Source: Nemertoderma westbladi (taxonomy: Eukaryota > Xenacoelomorpha > Nemertodermatida > Nemertodermatidae). Taken from it: 61,466 nt of DNA. The DNA is taken from assembly GCA_032718475.1 (NCBI GenBank), contig JAUCBJ010004596.1, forward strand, positions 1 to 61,466, written 5' to 3'. Below, one piece after another: positions 38,001 to 46,574 of this stretch; position 1 is the first letter of the stretch; the number at the start of each line of letters is the position of its first letter. The notes beneath the pieces were generated by a model. It saw only the letters and a list, made by a program, of their open reading frames with translations, ran no database searches and was not told the origin of the DNA. The translations under genes were made by a program, and so were the position numbers.

Positions 38001-41000
38001 TAGTAGAGTAAACACAACTTTGAGTGCTGTGTGAACCCGGTAGATGAGTAGTAGAGTAAACAAAGCTTAGAGTGCTGTGTGAACCCGGTAGATGAGTAGT
38101 AGAGTAAACAAAACTTAGAGTGCTGTGTGAACCCGGTAGATGAGTAGTAGAGTAAACACAACTTTGAGTGCTGTGTGAACCCGGTAGATGAGTAGTAGAA
38201 CAAAGCTTAGAGTGCTGTGTGAACCCGGTAGATGAGTAGTAGAGTAAACAAAACTTAGAGTGCTGTGTGAACCCGGTAGATGAGTAGTAGAGTAAACAAA
38301 ACTTAGAGTGCTGTGTGAACCCGGTAGATGAGTAGTAAAGTGCTGTATGAACCCGGTAGATGAGTAGTAGAGAAAACAAAACTTTGAGTGTTGTGTGAAC
38401 CCGGTAGATGAGTAGTAGAGTAAACAAAACTTTGAGTGCTGTGTGAACCCGGTAGATGAGTAGTAGAGTAAACAAAGCTTAGAGTGCTGTGTGAACCCGG
38501 TAGATGAGTAGTAGTTTAAACAAAGCTTAGAGTGCTGTGTGAACCCGGTTGATGAGTAGTAGAGTAAACACAACTTTGAGTGCTGTGTGAACCCGGTAGA
38601 TGAGTAGTAGAGTAAACAAAGCTTAGAGTGCTGTGTGAACCCGGTAGATGAGTAGTAGAGTGCTGTGTGAACCCGGTAGATGAGTAGTAGAGTAAACAAA
38701 ACTTAGAGTGCTGTGTGAACCCGGTAGATGAGTAGTAGAGTAAACAAAACTTTGAGTGTTGTGTGAACCCGGTAGATGAGTAGTAGAGTAAACAAAACTT
38801 TGAGTGCTGTGTGAACCCGGTAGATGAGTAGTAGAGTAAACAAAGCTTAGAGTGCTGTGTGAACCCGGTAGATGAGTAGTAGTGTAAACAAAGCTTAGAG
38901 TGCTGTGTGAACCCGGTAGATGAGTAGTAGAGTAAACACAACTTTGAGTGCTGTGTGAACCCGGTAGATGAGTAGTAGAGTAAACAAAGCTTTGAGTGCT
39001 GTGTGAACCCGGTAGATGAGTAGTAGAGTAAACAAAGCTTAGAGTGCTGTGTGAACCCGGTAGATGAGTAGTAGAGTAAACAAAGCTTAGAGTGCTGTGT
39101 GAACCCGGTAGATGAGTAGTAGAGTAAACAAAGCTTAGAGTGCTGTGTGAACCCAGTAGATGAGTAGTAGAGTAAACAAAGCTTAGAGTGCTGTGTGAAC
39201 CCGGTAGATGAGTAGTAGAGTAAACAAAGCTTAGAGTGCTGTGTGAACCCGGTAGATGAGTAGTAGAGTAAACACAACTTTGAGTGCTGGGTGAACCCGG
39301 TAGATGAGTAGTAGAGTAAACAAAGCTTAGAGTGCTGTGTGAACCCGGTAGATGAGTAGTAGAGTAAACAAAACTTTGAGTGCTGTGTGAACCCGGTAGA
39401 TGAGTAGTAGAGTAAACACAACTTTGAGTGCTGTGTGAACCCGGTAGATGAGTAGTAGAGTAAACAAAGCTTAGAGTGCTGTGTGAACCCGGTAGATGAG
39501 TAGTAGTGTAAACAAAGCTTAGAGTGCTGTGTGAACCCGGTAGATGAGTAGTAGAGTAAACACAACTTTGAGTGCTGTGTGAACCCGGTAGATGAGTAGT
39601 AGAGTAAACAAAGCTTTGAGTGCTGTGTGAACCCGGTAGATGAGTAGTAGAGTAAACAAAGCTTAGAGTGCTGTGTGAACCCGGTAGATGAGTAGTAGAG
39701 TAAACAAAGCTTAGAGTGCTGTGTGAACCCGGTAGATGAGTAGTAGAGTAAACAAAGCTTAGAGTGCTGTGTGAACCCAGTAGATGAGTAGTAGAGTAAA
39801 CAAAGCTTAGAGTGCTGTGTGAACCCGGTAGATGAGTAGTAGAGTAAACAAAGCTTAGAGTGCTGTGTGAACCCGGTAGATGAGTAGTAGAGTAAACACA
39901 ACTTTGAGTGCTGGGTGAACCCGGTAGATGAGTAGTAGAGTAAACAAAGCTTAGAGTGCTGTGTGAACCCGGTAGATGAGTAGTAGAGTAAACAAAGCTT
40001 AGAGTGCTATGTGAACCCGGTAGATGAGTAGTAAAGTGCTGTATGAACCCGGTAGATGAGTAGTAGAGAAAACAAAACTTAGAGTGCTGTGTGAACCCGG
40101 TAGATGAGTAGTAGAGTAAACAAAACTTTGAGTGCTGTGTGAACCCGGTAGATGAGTAGTAGAGTAAACACAACTTTGAGTGCTTTGTGAACCCGGTAGA
40201 TGAGTAGTAGAGTAAACAAAGCTTAGAGTGCTGTGTGAACCCGGTAGATGAGTAGTAGAGTGCTGTGTGAACCCGGTAGATGAGTAGTAGAGTAAACAAA
40301 ACTTAGAGTGCTGTGTGAACCCGGTAGATGAGTAGTAGAGTAAACACAACTTTGAGTGCTGTGTGAACCCGGTAGATGAGTAGTAGAGTAAACACAACTT
40401 TGAGTGCTGTGTGAACCCGGTAGATGAGTAGTAGAGTAAACAAAGCTTAGAGTGCTGTGTGAACCCGGTAGATGAGTAGTAGAGTAAACAAAACTTAGAG
40501 TGCTGTGTGAACCCGGTAGATGAGTAGTAGAGTAAACACAACTTTGAGTGCTGTGTGAACCCGGTAGATGAGTAGTAGAGTAAACAAAGCTTAGAGTGCT
40601 GTGTGAACCCGGTAGATGAGTAGTAGAGTAAACAAAACTTAGAGTGCTGTGTGAACCCGGTAGATGAGTAGTAGAGTAAACACAACTTTGAGTGCTGTGT
40701 GAACCCGGTAGATGAGTAGTAGAACAAAGCTTAGAGTGCTGTGTGAACCCGGTAGATGAGTAGTAGAGTAAACAAAACTTAGAGTGCTGTGTGAACCCGG
40801 TAGATGAGTAGTAGAGTAAACAAAACTTAGAGTGCTGTGTGAACCCGGTAGATGAGTAGTAAAGTGCTGTATGAACCCGGTAGATGAGTAGTAGAGAAAA
40901 CAAAACTTTGAGTGTTGTGTGAACCCGGTAGATGAGTAGTAGAGTAAACAAAACTTTGAGTGCTGTGTGAACCCGGTAGATGAGTAGTAGAGTAAACAAA

Positions 41001-43053
41001 GCTTAGAGTGCTGTGTGAACCCGGTAGATGAGTAGTAGTTTAAACAAAGCTTAGAGTGCTGTGTGAACCCGGTTGATGAGTAGTAGAGTAAACACAACTT
41101 TGAGTGCTGTGTGAACCCGGTAGATGAGTAGTAGAGTAAACAAAGCTTAGAGTGCTGTGTGAACCCGGTAGATGAGTAGTAGAGTGCTGTGTGAACCCGG
41201 TAGATGAGTAGTAGAGTAAACAAAACTTAGAGTGCTGTGTGAACCCGGTAGATGAGTAGTAGAGTAAACAAAACTTTGAGTGCTGTGTGAACCCGGTAGA
41301 TGAGTAGTAGAGTAAACAAAACTTTGAGTGCTGTGTGAACCCGGTAGATGAGTAGTAGAGTAAACAAAGCTTAGAGTGCTGTGTGAACCCGGTAGATGAG
41401 TAGTAGTGTAAACAAAGCTTAGAGTGCTGTGTGAACCCGGTAGATGAGTAGTAGAGTAAACACAACTTTGAGTGCTGTGTGAACCCGGTAGATGAGTAGT
41501 AGAGTAAACAAAGCTTTGAGTGCTGTGTGAACCCGGTAGATGAGTAGTAGAGTAAACAAAGCTTAGAGTGCTGTGTGAACCCGGTAGATGAGTAGTAGAG
41601 TAAACAAAGCTTAGAGTGCTGTGTGAACCCGGTAGATGAGTAGTAGAGTAAACAAAGCTTAGAGTGCTGTGTGAACCCAGTAGATGAGTAGTAGAGTAAA
41701 CAAAGCTTAGAGTGCTGTGTGAACCCGGTAGATGAGTAGTAGAGTAAACAAAGCTTAGAGTGCTGTGTGAACCCGGTAGATGAGTAGTAGAGTAAACACA
41801 ACTTTGAGTGCTGGGTGAACCCGGTAGATGAGTAGTAGAGTAAACAAAGCTTAGAGTGCTGTGTGAACCCGGTAGATGAGTAGTAGAGTAAACAAAGCTT
41901 AGAGTGCTGTGTGAACCCGGTAGATGAGTAGTAAAGTGCTGTATGAACCCGGTAGATGAGTAGTAGAGAAAACAAAACTTAGAGTGCTGTGTGAACCCGG
42001 TAGATGAGTAGTAGAGTAAACAAAACTTTGAGTGCTGTGTGAACCCGGTAGATGAGTAGTAGAGTAAACACAACTTTGAGTGCTGTGTGAACCCGGTAGA
42101 TGAGTAGTAGAGTAAACAAAGCTTAGAGTGCTGTGTGAACCCGGTAGATGAGTAGTAGAGTGCTGTGTGAACCCGGTAGATGAGTAGTAGAGTAAACAAA
42201 ACTTAGAGTGCTGTGTGAACCCGGTAGATGAGTAGTAGAGTAAACACAACTTTGAGTGCTGTGTGAACCCGGTAGATGAGTAGTAGAGTAAACACAACTT
42301 TGAGTGCTGTGTGAACCCGGTAGATGAGTAGTAGAGTAAACAAAGCTTAGAGTGCTGTGTGAACCCGGTAGATGAGTAGTAGAGTAAACAAAACTTAGAG
42401 TGCTGTGTGAACCCGGTAGATGAGTAGTAGAGTAAACACAACTTTGAGTGCTGTGTGAACCCGGTAGATGAGTAGTAGAGTAAACAAAGCTTAGAGTGCT
42501 GTGTGAACCCGGTAGATGAGTAGTAGAGTAAACAAAACTTAGAGTGCTGTGTGAACCCGGTAGATGAGTAGTAGAGTAAACACAACTTTGAGTGCTGTGT
42601 GAACCCGGTAGATGAGTAGTAGAGTAAACAAAGCTTAGAGTGCTGTGTGAACCCGGTAGATGAGTAGTAGAGTAAACAAAACTTAGAGTGCTGTGTGAAC
42701 CCGGTAGATGAGTAGTAGAGTAAACAAAACTTAGAGTGCTGTGTGAACCCGGTAGATGAGTAGTAAAGTGCTGTATGAACCCGGTAGATGAGTAGTAGAG
42801 TAAACAAAACTTTGAGTGCTGTGTGAACCCGGTAGATGAGTAGTAGAGTAAACAAAACTTAGAGTGCTGTGTGAACCCGGTAGATGAGTAGTAGAGTAAA
42901 CAAAACTTAGAGTGCTGTGTGAACCCGGTAGATGAGTAGTAGAGTAAACAAAACTTAGAGTGCTGTGTGAACCCGGTAGATGAGTAGTAGAGTAAACAAA
43001 ACTTAGAGTGCTGTATGAACCCGGTAGATGAGTAGTAGAGTAAACAAAACTTA
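32046..43053. repeat. satellite domain C: HindIII-marked variant family with 1548- and 2524-bp duplications
   Basis: From about 32.05 kb many units change to CAAAGCTTAGAG (creating AAGCTT) alternating with CACAACTTTGAG units. A deleted junction reading AGTAGAACAAAGCTT has its AACAAAGCTT at 36651, 38199 and 40723, giving offsets of 1548 and 2524 bp. Translations of the 37475-38699 and 39999-41223 segments are the same in the frames examined, so the 2524-bp duplication appears very recent or recently homogenised. AAGCTT also occurs sporadically in domain A (9484, 12793), so the variant is not confined to C. Confidence 0.85.
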
Positions 43054-43410
43054 AAAATTGTATTTTAGCATCAAATGTAACAAAAAAAAACTAGGTACAG
43101 ATTGCAACAATAGCTTTTTTAAAAAAAAAAATGGGGCATTTAATCCACCCTAATATATACTCCACATCTAATAACAAAATTACCCCTGTAACAGAATGGA
43201 AAGGTGAAAGTTGAAAGTTTAGAATTCGGTAGCTTTAGATAGAAATCGTACATAAATTATACTACCACCATAGAAACGCCGTTAGAGTAAGGCGATGATG
43301 TCCATACTGTTTCAACCAGATCAATAATTTTGGCCGCATATTCCAATGATACTGTAGTAGCCCGCCCTCGCGTCCCATTCCCCACCTCTACCTCGTAGCG
43401 CCCTCCGATT
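43054..43410. other. unique AT-rich flank between satellite and receptor exon
   Basis: No gene is assigned. On the minus strand this is the sequence downstream of the WSAWS exon. It contains an ATTAAA hexamer near 43140 and long A/T runs at about 43080-43131. If the receptor ends at the in-frame TAG at 43411, this would be its 3' UTR; otherwise it is intron. A 53-codon open stretch on the minus strand (about 43252-43410) is in another frame and is not recognised. Confidence 0.5.
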
Positions 43411-43587
43411 CTAGTTGCATTGGTTGCCGGTTGTCACGGTGACGGACTGGCTCCATGCCGACCATAGGTGGTCGTTGTCGTTGTAGTAGTCGTCTGGCTT
43501 ACATTGGATCTTCACGACATATTGGTTGACATCAATGAGATTGGTTATAGCGAAACTTGTGAACCTTCCTGTTTTATATAAAACCTC
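43411..43587 (-). CDS. class I cytokine receptor-like protein, exon with WSXWS box (second half of FN3 domain)
   Basis: Read on the minus strand, a pyrimidine-rich acceptor ending TTTTGTCAG lies directly before 43587. The exon is in phase 0 and opens with GAG GTT TTA TAT. It encodes the E, F and G strands of a fibronectin III domain: FAITNLIDVNQYVVKIQC, then LWSAWSQSVTVTT with the WSAWS box at 43450-43464. The WSXWS box is the signature of the membrane-proximal cytokine-binding domain of class I cytokine receptors (gp130, LIFR, Domeless and relatives), which bind helical cytokines outside the cell and signal through JAK/STAT. The frame meets TAG at 43411, nine codons after the end of WSAWSQ. 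Either the exon ends slightly earlier at a weak donor (GTCACC or GTGACA) or the protein ends here as a soluble receptor, as IL-12 p40 and EBI3 do. The family call is firm from the motif; the 3' end is open. Confidence 0.75.
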   Translation of the reverse strand, partial: EVLYKTGRFTSFAITNLIDVNQYVVKIQCKPDDYYNDNDHLWSAWSQSVTVTTGNQCN

Positions 43588-43754
43588 CTGACAAAATAAA
43601 ATTAGTTTATACTGTAGGCCCTATATATTTTTTTGTATATCTGGTTAAGAATTATAAACTCATGATTTGTTTTCCACTTTGTTGTTTTTCGTTGTCGACA
43701 TTCCACTTGTTTTTTAATAACTTTAAAGAAAATGAAAACTCATTTTCTAAATGA

Positions 43755-43850
43755 GCTTAGGCCCCTCTCACACGGCTCAACTTGTTTCTACAACTTGTTG
43801 CTGGACTCCTCACACAGAGAAACATGTTTCGGAAACAAGTTGCAGCAACA
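43755..43850. repeat. inverted leader of the 30-bp minisatellite
   Basis: CAACTTGTTGCTGGACTCC followed by CACACAGAGAAAC is the reverse complement of the downstream unit (GTTTCTGTGT, GAGGGGGTCCAGCAACAA). The first unit is thus inverted relative to the array, and the junction AACATGTTTCGGAAACAAGTT can fold on itself. This may be the terminal inverted repeat of a small transposon in which the array expanded. Confidence 0.6.
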
Positions 43851-44696
43851 CGTTTCTGTGTATGAGGGGGTCCAACAACAAGTTTCTGTCTGTGAGGGGG
43901 TCCAGCAACAAGTTTCTGTGTATGAGGGGGTCCAGCAACAAGTTTCTGTGTATGAGGGGGTCCAGCAACAAGTTTCTGTGTGTGAGGGGGTCCAGCAGCA
44001 AGTTTCTGTGTATGAGGGGGTCAAGCAACAAGTTTCTGTGTATGAGGGGGACCAGCAACAAGTTTCTGTGTATGAGGGGGTCCAGCAACAAGTTTCTGTG
44101 TATGAGGGGGTCCAGCAACAAGTTTCTGTGTATGAGAGGGTCCAGCAACAAGTTTCTGTGTGTGAGGGGGTCTAGCAACAAGTTTCTGTGTATGAGGGGG
44201 ACCAGCAACAAGTTTCTGTGTGTGAGGGGGTCCAGCAACAAGTTTCTGTGTATGAGGGGGTCCAGCAACAAGTTTCTGTGTGTGAGGGGGTCCAGCAACA
44301 AGTTTCTGTGTATGAGGGGGTCCAGCAACAAGTTTCTGTGTATGAGGGGGTCCAGCAACAAGTTTCTGTGTATGAGGGGGTCCAGCAACAAGTTTCTGTG
44401 TGTGAGGGGGTCCAGCAACAAGTTTCTGTGTATGAGGGGGTCCAGCAACAAGTTTCTGTGTGTGAGGGGGTCAGCAACAAGTTTCTGTGTATGAGGGGGT
44501 CCAGCAACAAGTTTCTGTGTATGAGGGGGTCCAGCAACAAGTTTCTGTGTATGAGGGGGTCCAGCAACAAGTTTCTGTGTATGAGGGGGTCCAGCAACAA
44601 GTTTATGTGTGTGAGGGGGTCCAGCAACAAGTTTCTGTGTGTGAGGGGGTCCAGCAGCAAGTTTCTGTGTACGAGGGGGTCCAGCAACAAGTTTCT
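43851..44696. repeat. 30-bp minisatellite in the receptor intron, about 28 copies
   Basis: The unit GTTTCTGTGTATGAGGGGGT plus CCAGCAACAA repeats head to tail with few differences: TGTATGAG or TGTGTGAG, one one-base deletion at 44471, and occasional GCAGCAA. The period of 30 keeps frames open on both strands, so long open frames here are artefacts. The plus strand has a G5 run in every unit. It lies inside the 1747-bp intron of the cytokine receptor gene. Confidence 0.95.
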
Positions 44697-44805
44697 AATA
44701 ATTCCGCTTTTATAATATTATACTTTGTACTGATTTGATATATATTACGTATATAATATATATATTATATTACATGTGCATGTATTTGCTTCTCCTGCAA
44801 GCCTT

Positions 44806-44962
44806 TTATTCTATTTAATAAATACACCATGTTCTGGAACATTTTGCTTATCTCATAAGTAGCTTGGCAACAATGCATTGCCTATATGATAATACTAGTA
44901 TATGAAATATTCCAACATAAGCAAAATGTTCTAGAACATTGTGAATTTATTAAATAGAATAA
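44806..44962. mobile_element. MITE-like inverted-repeat element
   Basis: A 45-bp left arm (44806-44850) is the near-perfect reverse complement of a 45-bp right arm (44918-44962), with a 67-bp spacer. Each arm contains TTCTGGAA or TTCTAGAA; the right arm includes the perfect palindrome AATGTTCTAGAACATT. No coding capacity is present. The inverted-repeat architecture fits a short non-autonomous DNA transposon; no clear target duplication was identified. It lies in the receptor intron. Confidence 0.7.
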
Positions 44963-45233
44963 ATGGTGTGCAACGTTTGGAAATACATGCAACATTCAAA
45001 TGCCAATAAATCAGCTTTTCCTCAACCAAATTCAAATATTGTTACATATTTGGAATCCTTGCACGGTCAGCTTTCCATTATTATTATTATTATATCGATG
45101 GAGACACTTTTTTTAAACGTTTGTAGCGAAAGATTGAAAGCGAAAATAAAAATTCTGGCTCACCCAGTAAGGAGGAGGTAGATGAAACTAACTCTGTTTC
45201 AAATTTCATGCAATCTTATTAAGATTTGTATAA

Positions 45234-45263
45234 TTTTTTTTTTTTTGGGGGGGGGGGGGGGGG
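45234..45263. repeat. T13/G17 homopolymer junction
   Basis: A run of 13 T is followed directly by 17 G, about 70 bp beyond the receptor exon end, inside the intron. Homopolymer lengths may be affected by sequencing error. Confidence 0.9.
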
Positions 45264-45334
45264 ATTTAGGTTAATAAATAATAATAGAAATATAATAGAA
45301 GTCAATCCTCTTGAATTTACCACTGAATGCTAAC

Positions 45335-45483
45335 CTCTGAACTAGTATTGGACATATCCGTCAATTGCAACTGGTACTCTAATGGTATGTCGTCGGTGTA
45401 CCCGATTGGAGGTGCCCATGTAAAAGCAGAGACATTGTTGCCAACAATGAGAACTTGTAAATCATCCGGAGCATGGGTGTAAA
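45335..45483 (-). CDS. class I cytokine receptor-like protein, upstream exon (first half of FN3 domain)
   Basis: On the minus strand the exon follows TTTCCTATATAG and starts with two bases of a split codon (phase 1), the usual intron phase in front of FN3 domains. It encodes APDDLQVLIVGNNVSAFTW, then APP...DDIPLEYQLQL, matching the A, B and C strands of an FN3 domain with the conserved Pro and core Trp. It ends in GAG at a GTTAGC donor, in phase 0. This phase matches the downstream exon at 43587-43411, so the two join in frame across a 1747-bp intron into one full domain with correct spacing from the core Trp to WSAWS. No exon for the preceding cytokine-receptor domain was found to the right. 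It would have to lie beyond the transposons or outside the window. Confidence 0.72.
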
Positions 45484-46559
45484 CTATATAGGAAACGAAA
45501 AGTCATTAATATATATGAAAATTTGTATATTCAAGAACACCACTTTGGTATTATTGGTATTGAAGCTAAGGACTAAAATATAGATTGTAGGGCCTTATCA
45601 CCCCTGGGCAGTAAATGTGCAAGGGACTACTGTACTACACTACACTCGTTACTGGGGACTATGATGGACTCTACTGGACTTTACTGATACTGAACTTTCT
45701 ACTCCCTATCACGTTTGTTTGTTTGTTAGCTTGTACTGCTCTACCGGTACCGTGGATGGCTGACTGATACTAGCTGACTCGTACTAGTACCACATACAGA
45801 GAATACCTGGCATATGTAATCGCTACTACTATATAACGAAACGGCTTCGACCCGCAATATTTTATCAGGTTATCCTTCTCACCCTAAATTTATTTAGTAA
45901 TAATATTTATTTAATAACAATTTACTACACTTCTACAAACAATGTAGAATGTAGACGGTGGTTGGACGGGTGGGCCCATTACACCAACCACCGCTAGCAT
46001 TCAGCTACTGCATAAACCAATAGTTACTATAATACAAAGAAATTCTAGATAAAACAGTACAGTCATGCAACATGCAGTACATAAGCTCAATACAAAAACA
46101 AATATCCTACTGTACATTCTGACATTAATATGGGCCTAGTTTAAGTAAGTAGTATTATCGATTGATTTTTAACGGATGAAATACGTAACTATATTTTTAC
46201 TGTAATATAATAGTTAAAAAATAGGTCACAGGCAAGGTCATATTACCTTAGTACTCCAACTTTACTTTAGTACTCCAAATAAATGCATGCACACATACAC
46301 TACCGATAGTATACAATATTGTAACAAGTTTCTAAGATACAAAATCGAGTGCTACAAGCTACACTAAAAAATCCAGGCTGAGGCACGTTTTTGAGATCTA
46401 CGACAAAAAAACTATTACAAATATAAGCGCGCGAATACAGTAGATGTGAGGAGTTACTTAAAGTACAGTAGTTGAGATATATGCACAAAAAAACTATTAC
46501 AAATAAACACGCGAATACAGTAGATGTGAGGAGTTAGTGTATCTGGTTAAATGTAAAAT
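45484..46559. other. non-coding stretch upstream of the receptor exon
   Basis: No convincing exon or RNA gene is seen on either strand. The sequence is AT-rich with scattered GTACCGGTACC-like words near 45740. It probably represents intron of the receptor gene if the gene extends to the right. Confidence 0.5.
46404..46538. repeat. 81-bp direct duplication
   Basis: CAAAAAAACTATTACAAAT followed by GCGAATACAGTAGATGTGAG occurs from 46404 and again from 46485, an offset of 81 bp with a few differences. The second copy is shorter. Confidence 0.8.
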
Positions 46560-46574
46560 ATGTAAACAGTAGTT

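Larger units (their letters stand above)
6441..43053. repeat. 48-bp satellite array, about 36.6 kb
   Basis: A 48-bp unit, GTGCTGTGTGAACCCGGTAG followed by ATGAGTAGTAGAGTAAACAA and AACTTAGA, is repeated head to tail about 760 times (array length divided by period). Common variants are GATGAG/GCTGAG/GAGGAG, CTTAGAG/CTTTGAG/CGTAGAG and CCCGG/CCTGG/CCCAG. Some units are shortened, such as 45-bp units reading CGTAGGCTGTG and units truncated to GTAGTAAAGTGCTGTATG. Because 48 is a multiple of three and the minus strand of the unit has no stop, all three minus frames stay open for hundreds of codons; all plus frames are closed. The array begins against the BEL LTR and ends abruptly at 43053 in AT-rich unique sequence. 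No gene is present within it. Confidence 0.98.

Noticed and set aside
6386-42855. Dozens of long minus-strand open frames of 60-629 codons
   Set aside because: They are translations of the 48-bp satellite in its three stop-free minus frames; there is no domain, start context or codon bias.
6441-43053. CRISPR array
   Set aside because: Units are contiguous without unique spacers, and the DNA is eukaryotic.
6441-43053. Pol III box B in the satellite (minus-strand GGTTCACACAG)
   Set aside because: It mismatches the consensus at two key positions and has no box A at the right distance.
43252-43410. Minus-strand open stretch of 53 codons after the receptor exon
   Set aside because: It is in a different frame from the exon, has no splice link that keeps the frame, and is not recognised.
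43732-44738. Open frames on both strands of 60-247 codons
   Set aside because: They come from the 30-bp minisatellite, whose period is a multiple of three.
46300-46488. Minus-strand ORF of 62 codons
   Set aside because: It overlaps an 81-bp duplication and shows no domain or splice context.
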